DNA of 63,352 nt from IMG/VR virus record IMGVR_UViG_3300025326_000032, positions 1 through 63,352 of that record, one strand, 5' to 3'. Shown one piece after another: positions 24,615 through 33,743 of the stretch; the first letter of the stretch is position 1; every line of letters begins with the position of its first letter. Both the position numbers and the translations under genes were made by a program. A model generated the notes under the pieces. It was not told the DNA's origin. It did no database searches and was given only the letters and a program-made list of their open reading frames with translations. The stretch is from a virus.

Positions 24615-24619
24615 AGTCA

Positions 24620-27184
24620 ATGACTAAAGAATGGGTCTTTCATTGTGGTTGGGAGCCTGGGAAGCTGCTTTTGGGTAATGTACTTTCTGAACAGCCATAT
24701 ACCTTTATAAATCAAGATTGTTGGAATCTAGGTGCGGGCTCACCAGCTATTCAAGATGCTGATGCAGGTGGGAATGTTCGCAGTGGCCGTTATGCTTGCG
24801 AGTGGCCTATTGCTGGGTTCGGTAAAGTAGCGTTTCAAAACCCTAATGCGGTGTTACCCAGAACTAAGAATTTTCTGTGGTACGTCCACGGCATCGATAT
24901 GCGGGGATCAAGTGGTGGTGGTACGCCCCAGGGCGGTGATCGTTATATTCTTGCTCGCTACTGTGATAGGAATAGTGGCTCTTCTCTGCCAGGTACGTAT
25001 TACTTTGGGTTAGAGATGGTCATTCAGGTTGTAGGGCCACCTAGACAAGTTAACTTTCGTATTGTCTATTTTAACAAGTCAACTGGAGCTTATGTAAATC
25101 CTACAGGCAGTACATCACCGAATTTTGTAGTGCCGACAGGTTGGTTATGGTTAGCTTTCCAGATTGACGTCACAAGTCAACAACATCGGTTATTTGTTAA
25201 TGACGTTGGGGTAGGCTCAGGGCCTACAGCTTTTCCTGGCAGCATGGTTACAGAAGGCTATATCCTGCCAGATAATAGTTTCCAGGCAGGTAAAGGTGGG
25301 GATATCGGCCCTAGGATACACTATGACGATTGGGGTTCTTGTCAGGGAGATGATGCTATAAACGATCGGCCTACTGCTTCGACTAAGATGATTCTTTATC
25401 AGCCTAACTGTGATGTTGATGGATTTAGTGATTGGACTGGTGCAGGTGAAACTACACATGGGAAAAAATATGGCAACTGGGATGATGTGAATGATGATAA
25501 CCCCGTTGACCCAGATTATAATGATCCTACGGCAGATGGGCAGAAGCAAGCAAGTAAGTTTGCTGATGAAGCTAGTGGGTTAGTCGAGGGAGCGCGCTTT
25601 CACTGGGATGATATCTATTCTGGCGTGACACCTGAAAATAAGCTAAGTGCTCGCTCAGATGCCGCAAGTTGGATAGAGCTTGCTAATCCGAGCAATGGGA
25701 TCTGGAGGGCAGTGGGCCGAGAATGGCATGGACGTCAGATGAAAGTAAATCCAGAGGGCAACGGTTGGACAACAGCCCGATTTAATAGTTTAGAGGGAAT
25801 GCTAGAGCAGATCCCAACAGGTGGTATAAATGTAGGAGAATTCTATGTTGTTGCTGTTGGTCAGAATCTTATTCGTCCAGCTAAGACTGTAACACCAGTA
25901 CCTGCTTGTCCTGTAGGAGCTTTAATAATATCACCCTCTGGCATTGTGTCAGTTGAAACTTTCGGTACTTGTACTCTGTTGCCAGGCGCTGTAAGTATCT
26001 TACCTACAGGAATGGCTAGTGTGGAAGCTTTCGGTACTCCTCTATTAAATTATATCTTATCATTGTTAGGTATTACATCATCTGAATCTTTTGGAACAGC
26101 AATTATCCAGCCTGGCAATGTAAATATTATTCCAGCTGGGATTATTAGCAATGAAGTATTTGGTACTCACATTTTGCTACCAGGTACTGTAAGTCTCCTG
26201 CCTATAAGTATTATTAGCGAAGAGCTATTTGGAACCGCAGTTTTAGCCTTATATCTCAATCCGCCAAGTATCACTGCAGAAGAAGCATTCGGGACAGCTG
26301 TACTAACATCTATAGTCTATATCAGTCCTACGGCTATAAGCTCTGCAGAAGCTTTTGGTAATGCTACTATCATATTATATCTACTGCCAGCAGGGATTTC
26401 ACCTGAGGAGCTTTTTGGCACACACCTGCTCAATCTTACTCTTCTGATATTGAGTATAACCTCAGAAGAAGCCTTTGGCTTATCAACACTTCACTTGATT
26501 CTATTCCCGACTGGGGTGGTAAGCTCTGAAGCATTTGGTACAGCAATTATTGTTCTTGGTCTATTTACTATCTTCCCAGATGCAATAGCTTCCCAAGAAA
26601 TCTTTGGAGCAATACAGCTTGTTCCAGGCTCTGTTATTATCTCTAATGCTGGTAATATTGCAAGTCAGGAAACTGTTAGCAATCCCCAGTTAAATCTATT
26701 TCTTACGCCAACTGGTATACTCACAAATGAAGCTTTTGGTGTAGTAGTAGTTCTAGTTACTTTACCTATCATATCACCTGCAGGCATTTCAACTGCTGAG
26801 GCATTTGGAGTTATAGTTATCGTAGGTGGTGTGTTAACTGCTCTGCCTTTAGATATAACTGTAGTTTTATATCCTGGTATCTTGACGGTTGGTCTCGAAA
26901 GGGCTATTATAGATATAACTACGCATTTAGGTGTTGGTGATATAATTAAGCATTTCGGTTCTGTGGATATAGCTAAATACTCAGGTGTTGCAGAGATAAC
27001 TAAGCATAAGCCTATTAGTATTATGGATATAACTAAATATTCAGGTATTATGGATGCCATAAGACAGTCTGGAAATACAGACATTGTTATGCACATAAGC
27101 ACTATAGACATAACTAAGCATTGGAACGCTTTAGATATAACCAAACTCTCAGATGTTAGTGATATAGTGATAGAGATTAATTAA
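24620..27184 (+). CDS. Large adhesin-like virion protein with repeats, 854 aa
   Basis: Start at 24620 (ATG after the upstream stop). Residues about 1-270 look like a jelly-roll or LamG-type binding domain (PTGWLWLAFQIDVTSQQHRL). Residues about 440-740 contain 14 repeats around ...GI.S.EAFGTA.L. About 755-854 are short repeats around DITKHSG. Repeat arrays of this kind occur in phage fibre and receptor-binding proteins. It lies upstream of the capsid genes, unusual for a tail fibre, so it may instead decorate the head or neck. Confidence 0.6.
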   Translation: MTKEWVFHCGWEPGKLLLGNVLSEQPYTFINQDCWNLGAGSPAIQDADAGGNVRSGRYACEWPIAGFGKVAFQNPNAVLPRTKNFLWYVHGIDMRGSSGGGTPQGGDRYILARYCDRNSGSSLPGTYYFGLEMVIQVVGPPRQVNFRIVYFNKSTGAYVNPTGSTSPNFVVPTGWLWLAFQIDVTSQQHRLFVNDVGVGSGPTAFPGSMVTEGYILPDNSFQAGKGGDIGPRIHYDDWGSCQGDDAINDRPTASTKMILYQPNCDVDGFSDWTGAGETTHGKKYGNWDDVNDDNPVDPDYNDPTADGQKQASKFADEASGLVEGARFHWDDIYSGVTPENKLSARSDAASWIELANPSNGIWRAVGREWHGRQMKVNPEGNGWTTARFNSLEGMLEQIPTGGINVGEFYVVAVGQNLIRPAKTVTPVPACPVGALIISPSGIVSVETFGTCTLLPGAVSILPTGMASVEAFGTPLLNYILSLLGITSSESFGTAIIQPGNVNIIPAGIISNEVFGTHILLPGTVSLLPISIISEELFGTAVLALYLNPPSITAEEAFGTAVLTSIVYISPTAISSAEAFGNATIILYLLPAGISPEELFGTHLLNLTLLILSITSEEAFGLSTLHLILFPTGVVSSEAFGTAIIVLGLFTIFPDAIASQEIFGAIQLVPGSVIISNAGNIASQETVSNPQLNLFLTPTGILTNEAFGVVVVLVTLPIISPAGISTAEAFGVIVIVGGVLTALPLDITVVLYPGILTVGLERAIIDITTHLGVGDIIKHFGSVDIAKYSGVAEITKHKPISIMDITKYSGIMDAIRQSGNTDIVMHISTIDITKHWNALDITKLSDVSDIVIEIN
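25935..26830 (+). repeat. 14 tandem EAFGT-type coding repeats
   Basis: About every 20-29 codons the protein reads S-x-E-(A/S/V/L)-F-G-(T/x). Examples are SVETFGT, SVEAFGT, SSESFGT, SEELFGT and TAEAFGV. DNA copies are diverged, so expansion is old or the repeats are under selection to vary. Confidence 0.8.
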
Positions 27185-27185
27185 T

Positions 27186-27515
27186 ATGCTTACATGGTTT
27201 AAAGACGACAGGCTCCCCAAATTTCAATTCACAGTTAAAGATGAAGATGGAGTTGTTGTAAATTTATCTAATCCTGATGCCACGGCTGCTGTATGCCTAA
27301 TACGAAAAGAAGATGCAGTAGCTGATGTGTTCTCAGGCGCAGGTACCAATGCTACGTTTATTGATAAAACAGTAGGCCGTGTAGATTATCTTATGCCTAC
27401 TGGCGGTATTGATGCGATAGGTATCTACTCTGGCCAGCTTAAATTTACGTTTGCTGATGGCTCTCAGCATACTGAGCGTTTTCAGTTTGAGGTTAAAGCA
27501 AGGTTAGGCGCGTAA
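27186..27515 (+). CDS. Ig-like/BppU N-terminal-like protein, 109 aa
   Basis: Beta-sandwich pattern: FQFTVKDEDGVVVNLSNPDA, IGIYSGQLKFTFADGSQHTE. This resembles the N-terminal domain of phage baseplate upper proteins (F.v.D..G..vdLs). Virion-associated by context. Confidence 0.55.
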   Translation: MLTWFKDDRLPKFQFTVKDEDGVVVNLSNPDATAAVCLIRKEDAVADVFSGAGTNATFIDKTVGRVDYLMPTGGIDAIGIYSGQLKFTFADGSQHTERFQFEVKARLGA

Positions 27516-28330
27516 TGCCTGTTAGCGAACGCCAGAGAAAACTTATGTGTGCTGTCTGTGGTGATAAAGTTAAGCTTAAGCCTGAACAGACTATACCTGA
27601 TAAGCCTACTGCTTGTGAGATGTGTAGAGCTGAGATTAAGAAAGTTAATCGACCAACTCGTGCTTACTTAATTAAATTAGCAGAGTTATTAAAGACACAT
27701 CTTCCGCCTTATGCTGTACGATTAGCAGTTAAACAAGCACGAAGTCATGCTGGAGGAAAGATGATGGGTCAGATTACTCGTGTTGCTCAACAAGGCCAGA
27801 TAACTAAAAAGGTGCTATCAAGTCAAGAACGTAAACAACTACCAAGAACTGCCTTTGCCATACCAGAACGTAGGGCTTATCCAATACATGATGAAGCTCA
27901 TGCTCGTAATGCTTTAAATCGTGTATCTCAGTTTGGTTCTGAGTCTGATAAAAAGCGTGTTATAGCAGCAGTAAGACGCCGTTATCCAAAAATAGATATT
28001 TCTAAAACTGAAGTTATCAAATCAACGGGAGATAAATTAGACAGAGATATTGTTGGCTACAGAGACGCATCTCTAGAAGAAAAACAGGGTGGGTTTACTT
28101 GTGTTACTTGTAACTTATTTCAGTTTGATGGGAATACAGGCTCTTGCTCAGTTGTCGAAGGCGATATTCAGTCAGATGATATTTGTGATCTATGGCGTCC
28201 TAGCGAATATTATACAGGCATAGTAACTCATATGATGAAGTCTCAGCCTGATATAGATGATATACATGTAGACGGCTTATTGAATATAGATGAACTCTGT
28301 AAGTTTGAATCTCCAGATGACTTAGAATAA
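27515..28330 (+). CDS. Phage head-region protein with DUF6582-like and Cys-rich domains, 271 aa
   Basis: N-terminal zinc finger CAVC...CEMC (11-14, 34-37). The central LPRTAFAIPERRAYPIHDEA, HARNALNRVSQF and AAVRRRYP match a domain common near phage capsid genes. The C-terminal FTCVTCNLFQFDGNTGSC with a later C resembles a small Cys-rich cluster-binding domain. It abuts the protease gene. Role unknown; perhaps in prohead assembly. Confidence 0.6.
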   Translation: MPVSERQRKLMCAVCGDKVKLKPEQTIPDKPTACEMCRAEIKKVNRPTRAYLIKLAELLKTHLPPYAVRLAVKQARSHAGGKMMGQITRVAQQGQITKKVLSSQERKQLPRTAFAIPERRAYPIHDEAHARNALNRVSQFGSESDKKRVIAAVRRRYPKIDISKTEVIKSTGDKLDRDIVGYRDASLEEKQGGFTCVTCNLFQFDGNTGSCSVVEGDIQSDDICDLWRPSEYYTGIVTHMMKSQPDIDDIHVDGLLNIDELCKFESPDDLE

Positions 28331-29196
28331 TGCTTCCAGTAAGACGATTTTATTTAGAACGCCATACTGATGAATCAGGTGTATCTGGTACTGGCAAGGT
28401 TGCTACTGGCTGTCAATTTCCGTCAGGTAAATGCTATCTTGAATGGCTTGTTTCTCCACGGTCAGCTACTATGCATGATAATATGGATGCAATGATGCAG
28501 GTTCATGGACATAATGGAGCGACAGAGTTAGTATGGATTGACCCCGCTCAAGAAATTATTAAAGGCGACTGGGAGAACAAACACATGCCGGAGAGAAACC
28601 GGACATATACAGCTATTTGGTCTGCTGTACGCTCTGGTAAGATTAAGCGTGGCAAGTGTCGTGTTTGTGGTGCTACTAAGACACAAGCACATCACTACGG
28701 TAACTATTCAGGTACTAAAGGTGTAGTGTGGCTTTGTGATAAGCATCACAGAGCAGCACATGTTAGACTTCGGAAGGCTCATAAAAATATCTCTAAGAAT
28801 GAAGTTATAAAAAGTGATAATTCTAAACATATAGTATATATGATAGCAGCGAAGCCCAATGAACTCGATACGGATTCTCAGTGGTGGCTTCCAGAAGATA
28901 TAGAGGTTCTAGCATGGAGGTTCTTGATAAATTATAGACTTCAGCAAGCTGATATATTTGAGGAACATACTCAGAAGCGACCTGATATATTTTTAGTTGA
29001 AAGTTATGTAGCTCCTACGTCTTTTATGATTACAGACTCAAAAGGTCAAGAACGTACTGTAACACAAGGAACATGGATAGTGGGATTTTGGATTCCAAGT
29101 GACGAAACATGGAATAAAGTTTTACAAGGTCAGATAAAGGGTGCTAGCCCGAGAGGCCCAGGTCAAATAGTATCTGGTGAACTACCGGCTAACTAG
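28330..29196 (+). CDS. XkdF-like prohead protease with inserted HNH-like zinc module
   Basis: 288 aa. The N-terminal FYLERHTDESGVSGTGKVAT and MMQVHGHNGATELVW form a domain often seen alone in phages. The middle CRVCGATKTQAHHYGNYSG, then CDKHH (about 110-140) looks like an HNH or zinc module. The C-terminal part (KHIVYMIAAKPNELDTD, FLINYR, VESYVAP, TQGTWIVGFWI) matches the XkdF putative serine protease. It precedes the scaffold and capsid genes as a maturation protease should. The fusion is unusual. Confidence 0.65.
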   Translation: MLPVRRFYLERHTDESGVSGTGKVATGCQFPSGKCYLEWLVSPRSATMHDNMDAMMQVHGHNGATELVWIDPAQEIIKGDWENKHMPERNRTYTAIWSAVRSGKIKRGKCRVCGATKTQAHHYGNYSGTKGVVWLCDKHHRAAHVRLRKAHKNISKNEVIKSDNSKHIVYMIAAKPNELDTDSQWWLPEDIEVLAWRFLINYRLQQADIFEEHTQKRPDIFLVESYVAPTSFMITDSKGQERTVTQGTWIVGFWIPSDETWNKVLQGQIKGASPRGPGQIVSGELPAN

Positions 29197-29389
29197 ACTG
29201 ATTCTTATATTTCTTATATATAGTAAATACCCGTTGTCTAGAAAGACTGATATCTTTTCGATTTCCTATACGTCCAAATGACCAACCATCATTTCTAAGT
29301 TGTACAATAAGTCTGTTGCGTTCTATCATCCAAGCTTCTTGGTGATCATTGTTGTGAAACTGTTGACATTTATCACAATCAGTAGTCAT
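29189..29389 (-). CDS. Small HTH-like protein on the minus strand, 66 aa
   Basis: Convergent with the protease gene, overlapping its end by 8 bases. CxxC near the N-terminus and an HTH-like C-terminus (GWSFGRIGNRKDISLSRQRV) resembling the N-terminus of the 60703 protein (DLNVSRQYV). A lone minus gene in the late operon may be a regulator. Moderate support only. Confidence 0.45.
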   Translation of the reverse strand: MTTDCDKCQQFHNNDHQEAWMIERNRLIVQLRNDGWSFGRIGNRKDISLSRQRVFTIYKKYKNQSS

Positions 29390-29536
29390 CTGTACAAACC
29401 TCAGCTCTCATATCCTATTATAGCGGCTTAAAAGGCCATCGTCAATAGGTAACTTACGTTAATTTAGACTAATCGGCTTTATGTCTCTTGACTTTCAATC
29501 AGATTTAAACGATGCTATAACTTAGGAACAACTCAT

Positions 29537-30409
29537 ATGGTAGATACTAATAACGTAATACAAGCTCTGCGAAGTAGGATTCGTATTCCTGGTCGTATCG
29601 AGAACGTCAATCCATTTGATCTAACCATTACAAGGATGCCTGCAAATAAGGAGGATATTCTAATGACTAAGACTGCAGAACCAGTGGTCTACGATTTCTC
29701 AAAGGCTACAGATGAAGCGAAGACTGCTTTAGCACTTTCTTATCAGGTAATTAAGTCAGCGCTTGATGTTATGCCTGACGAGATCAAGGATTTTTATGAG
29801 TCTGCCCAAAAAGAGCTAAACTTGGAAGCCATCATTAAATCAGCCCAAGATGCTGCTGATAAGGATAAGGATGGCGAGGATAGTGATAAGGACAATGACA
29901 ATAAGGAGTCAGAAGCCCTAGTCGAGATTGTTAAGTCTGCACTTCCTGGTGTTTTTGAGACTGTCATTGCTAAGACTACAGAACCTCTCTTAGCTGAGAT
30001 TAAGAAGTCTCAGGATCGTATCGATGAGCTAGAGTCTCAGCGGACTCGTGATGAGTTACGCCAGACTGCTCAAACACTTACTGCAGATGGTAGTCAGCCC
30101 TCAGATGGGTTTGTTACTCAACTTGCTCTTATTCAGAAGTCTATGACTCCTGAGCAGTTTAAGACATATCTTGAAGGACAGCGTTCTCAGATTGCGATGA
30201 TTCAGAAGTCGCAGTTATTTGAGCGTCAGTCTAGTCCTATCGCTACAGCTCCAGGCTCAGCTTATGAGGAGCTGGAGGTCATTGCTAAGAGTATTCTCGA
30301 AAAGTCTGAGGTTAAGGACTTCAGTGCTGCTTGGGAATCTGCTATTCACCAGAATCCTAACCTTTATGCGCGATATCAGACTGAACAAGCTAAGGCTGTT
30401 TCTGTATAA
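29537..30409 (+). CDS. Putative capsid scaffolding protein
   Basis: 290 aa, helical and acidic, placed between protease and capsid genes. N-terminus NPFDLTITRMPANKEDIL is typical of scaffold or protease-linked segments. About 105-130 is Lys/Asp-rich linker, then a coiled coil (LLAEIKKSQDRIDELESQRT). Scaffolds organise capsid assembly and are removed by the protease. TTGACT with TCAGAT at 29488-29504 upstream hints at a weak internal promoter. Confidence 0.65.
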   Translation: MVDTNNVIQALRSRIRIPGRIENVNPFDLTITRMPANKEDILMTKTAEPVVYDFSKATDEAKTALALSYQVIKSALDVMPDEIKDFYESAQKELNLEAIIKSAQDAADKDKDGEDSDKDNDNKESEALVEIVKSALPGVFETVIAKTTEPLLAEIKKSQDRIDELESQRTRDELRQTAQTLTADGSQPSDGFVTQLALIQKSMTPEQFKTYLEGQRSQIAMIQKSQLFERQSSPIATAPGSAYEELEVIAKSILEKSEVKDFSAAWESAIHQNPNLYARYQTEQAKAVSV

Positions 30410-30450
30410 ACTAATATAGGTTATAAGTTATAAGTCTGGAGGATTAACAA

Positions 30451-30843
30451 ATGCCAGGACAAGCAGGTGGAAATCTTATCACACTTCCTGCGTCTGCAGA
30501 TCTAAGCGCATCACAGTTTTGTGCTGTAAAAGTAGACTCCAATGGTCAGGTTGCTTTAGCTCAAGGTAATGCAGCTATCCCTGACCAAATTATTGGCATT
30601 TTACAGAACAAGCCTGCTGCTGCAGGACGACCTGCTGTTATTCAAACCAATGGCGTTTCTAAGGCAAAGGCAGGTGGTGCCTTAGCAACGATTGGTGTTA
30701 AGGTATCTTCTACTGCAGCGGGCGAGTTAGTTGCAGCAGTTACCACTGATATTATTGTTGGTGTGCTTTTAACTGCCGCAGGTGCTGATAATGATATTGT
30801 AGATGTTGTTATTCAAATTGGTGAAGTTACAGTAATGTCATAA
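30451..30843 (+). CDS. Capsid decoration/stabilisation protein (DUF2190-like)
   Basis: 130 aa, beta-rich and Ala/Gly/Val-rich (GNLITLPASADLSASQFCAV). Immediately upstream of the major capsid gene with a good GGAGG site. Matches small head-decoration proteins in length and position. Confidence 0.65.
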   Translation: MPGQAGGNLITLPASADLSASQFCAVKVDSNGQVALAQGNAAIPDQIIGILQNKPAAAGRPAVIQTNGVSKAKAGGALATIGVKVSSTAAGELVAAVTTDIIVGVLLTAAGADNDIVDVVIQIGEVTVMS

Positions 30844-30905
30844 TTGTTCTAACTATCTTAGTCTGATAGATATACAATTAAGTAAGTGAAGTGAGGTAGA
30901 GAAAA

Positions 30906-31859
30906 ATGCCAGGATATCAGCCAGATGTCGGAGATGTCCATGTTGATGCGCTTTTAACCAATATCTCAATTGGTTATCGCAACAAGCGTTATATCGCACA
31001 AGATATCTTTCCTATTGTTCCAGTAGGAAAGCAGTCAGATATCATTCCACGATTTGACAAAGATAAGTGGTTTAGAGAGCAGATGAAGGTACGTGGCCCA
31101 GGAGCACCTGTTGCCACCTCTGGTTACACAGTTGATAATACTCTTAAATTCTTCTGTGACAACTTTGCTCTCGGTAAGGAAATTCCTGACGAGGTTCGAC
31201 TAAATGCAGATCAACCTTATGACCTAGACCGTGATGCAACCATGTGGCTAACCGAGATGGTTCAGCTGCATTGGGAAAAGAAGTTTGCGGCTGATTTTTT
31301 TGCTACTGGCAAGTGGGGTACTGACTATGCAGAAATAGCAGCATGGGATAATTATGCATCTTCTGATCCTATCGTAGATATTCGTACTATGCGGGCTAAT
31401 GTTCTTGCTAAGTCAGGCCAGCCGGCAAACTTACTTGTTACAAATAACAAGGTTATTGATGTTCTTCTTGATCACCCCATTCTAGTTGAGCGTGTTAAGT
31501 ACACTGGCGGACAAGTTACTGAAGCTCTTATTGCTCAGCTTGCTAGATTAGAGAGAGTGCTGGTCGGTGATGCAATTGAGGCAACTGCACTAGAGGGTAA
31601 TGCTACTCAGACTTATGCGGCTATGTGGGGTAAGCACGCTCTTGTGTGCTATGTTCCGCCTTCTCCTGGCCTATTTACGCCAACAGGCGGCTACACATTT
31701 GTATGGCGTCCTCTTGTCGGTGGTGGAGCAGCTCCGTGGTTTATACGTCGTATTCGTGATGACAAGCTTCGTAAGGATACTATCGAAGTTCACACTTACT
31801 ATGACCAGAAGCAAGTTGATGCAGAGATGGGCCAGCTTGCTCTTAGCGTTATTAGCTAA
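30906..31859 (+). CDS. Major capsid protein
   Basis: 317 aa. VDALLTNISIGYRNKRYIAQ and DIFPIVPVGKQSD at the N-terminus, VVxxV-like spine region, and a C-terminal IRDDKLRKDTIEVHTYYDQK strand typical of HK97-fold phage capsid proteins. GTGAGGTAG lies upstream. Forms the icosahedral shell. Confidence 0.85.
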   Translation: MPGYQPDVGDVHVDALLTNISIGYRNKRYIAQDIFPIVPVGKQSDIIPRFDKDKWFREQMKVRGPGAPVATSGYTVDNTLKFFCDNFALGKEIPDEVRLNADQPYDLDRDATMWLTEMVQLHWEKKFAADFFATGKWGTDYAEIAAWDNYASSDPIVDIRTMRANVLAKSGQPANLLVTNNKVIDVLLDHPILVERVKYTGGQVTEALIAQLARLERVLVGDAIEATALEGNATQTYAAMWGKHALVCYVPPSPGLFTPTGGYTFVWRPLVGGGAAPWFIRRIRDDKLRKDTIEVHTYYDQKQVDAEMGQLALSVIS

Positions 31860-31883
31860 CAGATATATAACTAGGGGTTAGTT

Positions 31884-32237
31884 ATGTCAAGAGGGTATGC
31901 TGTCTTTCACGAAATGCACTACGACTACCGCAATTTAGAACGTGGTGAGTATGTAGAGTTAGAATTCGGCATACAGAAGAATGATAAGTCCCTCTTAAAT
32001 ATTGGCTATATTAAAGAACATGATGGTGATAACTTAGAATCCTGCCTTAGATGTGGAAAGAAGTTTGTGGATAGCTTTTTTCTCAGGCATCACGAGGAGA
32101 CCTGCCCAATGGTTGATATAGAAATTCCACAAGCGTCTGGGCAGGAATCTGAGCAAGAACCAGTTATAGTGACCTCTGGTGGACTTAGTATCGCAGAACG
32201 AGCTATGGCTGCTAGAGCTAACGAGAATGAGAGTTAA
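31884..32237 (+). CDS. Zinc-finger head protein, 117 aa
   Basis: Residues about 51-73 read CLRCGKKFVDSFFLRHHEET followed by C, a C2H2-like finger. Sits just after the capsid gene. Perhaps a minor head component; function unknown. Confidence 0.6.
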   Translation: MSRGYAVFHEMHYDYRNLERGEYVELEFGIQKNDKSLLNIGYIKEHDGDNLESCLRCGKKFVDSFFLRHHEETCPMVDIEIPQASGQESEQEPVIVTSGGLSIAERAMAARANENES

Positions 32238-32239
32238 TT

Positions 32240-32752
32240 ATGGCTGCTGGAGCTGCACATCCAAGTGGACGATCTAAGGGGGCGCAAGCGGCAGATGGTG
32301 GTTTTATCTCTAAAAATGGCATAGCTACTATATGTGAAGAAGTCACAATTGCTGAAACTACAGGAGCTGGTACATATTCAGGTTCAGTTGATATACCAGC
32401 TGGTGCAACTATTCTTGATGTTAAAATTAGGAATACTGCTGCATGGACTGCTACTACATCAGCAACACTAATTGCTGGTGATACCGAAGACCCTAATGGT
32501 TTCTACGATGCTATTAACCTTAAGGCTACTGATCTTGTTGTTGGTGAAGAATTAAACTTTGAGAATTTAGGTGGTAAGCCTGGAGTTTATCTTGTTGCAG
32601 CTACTGGACATCGTGATGTATATCGACCATCAGCAACTAAAGTTACAGTAGAAGTAATTACAGTTGGCGCTGCAGGAAATGCAGGTCGTACTCGTATGTT
32701 AGTCATATATGCAGCACCTGCAGCTATTGTTCGTGCAGCGACTAAAGTTTAA
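32240..32752 (+). CDS. Beta-rich structural protein, 170 aa
   Basis: Ala/Gly/Thr-rich beta protein (YSGSVDIPAGATILDVKIRN), like capsid-accessory or fibre-attached domains. Followed by tandem hairpins, so it may close a highly expressed capsid block. No family named. Confidence 0.6.
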   Translation: MAAGAAHPSGRSKGAQAADGGFISKNGIATICEEVTIAETTGAGTYSGSVDIPAGATILDVKIRNTAAWTATTSATLIAGDTEDPNGFYDAINLKATDLVVGEELNFENLGGKPGVYLVAATGHRDVYRPSATKVTVEVITVGAAGNAGRTRMLVIYAAPAAIVRAATKV

Positions 32753-32762
32753 AGAATAATAA

Positions 32763-32825
32763 GCGGCTATATGCCGCAAGTGGCAGTAATGCTGAACTAG
32801 CGGCTCGTGTTCTATGGGCCGCTAG
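32763..32825 (+). terminator. Two tandem GC-rich hairpins after the capsid block
   Basis: GCGGC/GCCGC (32763-32777, loop TATAT) and CTAGCGGC/GCCGCTAG (32797-32825, 13-base loop). No T-run follows, so they may act as partial terminators or RNA-stability elements separating capsid from connector genes. Confidence 0.55.
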
Positions 32826-32846
32826 TAGTTTAGAGAGAGAGATAGA

Positions 32847-33134
32847 ATGCTTGATGAAACTGAGTCTCAGTCAGAGGAAGTACAGCCTGATGAGGGACAG
32901 CCTGAAGTAGAGGCACTTGAAGAAGCTGTCTGGGAACCTACGGGCGGTGGCTGGTACGAGAATTCTATAACAGGTGAGCGAGTTAGAGGTAAAAAGAATA
33001 TTCCTTTTGGAACATTACTTACAACAAGTGCTTCTGAGTCTTCTGAAGAGACTCGTACTATGTGCAGCGTCTGTAACCGTGTTACACTACACATTAATAA
33101 GACTTGTCGAGTCTGCGGTGAGGTAAATGCCTAA
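32847..33134 (+). CDS. Acidic protein with C-terminal zinc ribbon, 95 aa
   Basis: Acidic N-terminus (DETESQSEEVQPDEGQPEVE), then CSVC and CRVC at the end forming a zinc ribbon. Overlaps the next gene by 8 bases. Function unknown. Confidence 0.55.
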   Translation: MLDETESQSEEVQPDEGQPEVEALEEAVWEPTGGGWYENSITGERVRGKKNIPFGTLLTTSASESSEETRTMCSVCNRVTLHINKTCRVCGEVNA

Positions 33135-33345
33135 AAAGCCAGAAGAGTCTAAATCAGTACCTGTAGGAATAGAAGCACATCACTGTTCACAGTGCAATCG
33201 TTCTAATGAGCATTTGCTGTTTGAACACCCTGACGGTTTTATAATGCAATGCTCTAGCTGTAGTTATCAATTTGTGGATGTACGAAATCAGGAATCAGAA
33301 TCAGTTTCCAAAGTAGAAGTAGAGAGTGAGTCTGATGCCAACTAA
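33127..33345 (+). CDS. Zinc-ribbon protein, 72 aa
   Basis: HHCSQC (18-23) and CSSC (42-45). Resembles transcript-processing-type ribbons in spacing. Overlaps both neighbours. Confidence 0.55.
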   Translation: MPKKPEESKSVPVGIEAHHCSQCNRSNEHLLFEHPDGFIMQCSSCSYQFVDVRNQESESVSKVEVESESDAN

Positions 33346-33742
33346 TCTTCTACATGGTAGTAAAGTAACAGTCTATGCTGGTGCGGCTCGAACGGCTACT
33401 CCTGCAGTAGCTGAATTTCTTGTTGCTGATCGTGCAATCCGTGGTATTATGATTGCAGTGAATGTTACAGCTAATGCTGCTACTCCTAGTGTTGTTCCCA
33501 CACTGAAAATAAAGGTAGATGGTACATGGGTAACACTAAAGGCTTTTACAGCTATTACTAATATAACAGGCAATGGCTTATATCTCTATATTATTTACCC
33601 AGGTATTTCTGATTTAGGGCTCTCAGGTATCGTTATTGATGAGGTAGTCGCATATCCTATTCCCACTAATTTTGAATTCTCTATGGTTCATGCTGATACG
33701 GATTCTATTACTTATGCAGTTAATCTTGAGTGTTTAAGATAA
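33335..33742 (+). CDS. Beta-rich virion protein, 135 aa
   Basis: ATG 33335 gives an 11-base overlap with the upstream gene; GTG 33326 is possible. Ala/Val/Thr-rich beta strands throughout (GIMIAVNVTANAATPSVVPT). Probably a head or neck component. No family named. Confidence 0.5.
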   Translation: MPTNLLHGSKVTVYAGAARTATPAVAEFLVADRAIRGIMIAVNVTANAATPSVVPTLKIKVDGTWVTLKAFTAITNITGNGLYLYIIYPGISDLGLSGIVIDEVVAYPIPTNFEFSMVHADTDSITYAVNLECLR

Positions 33743-33743
33743 C

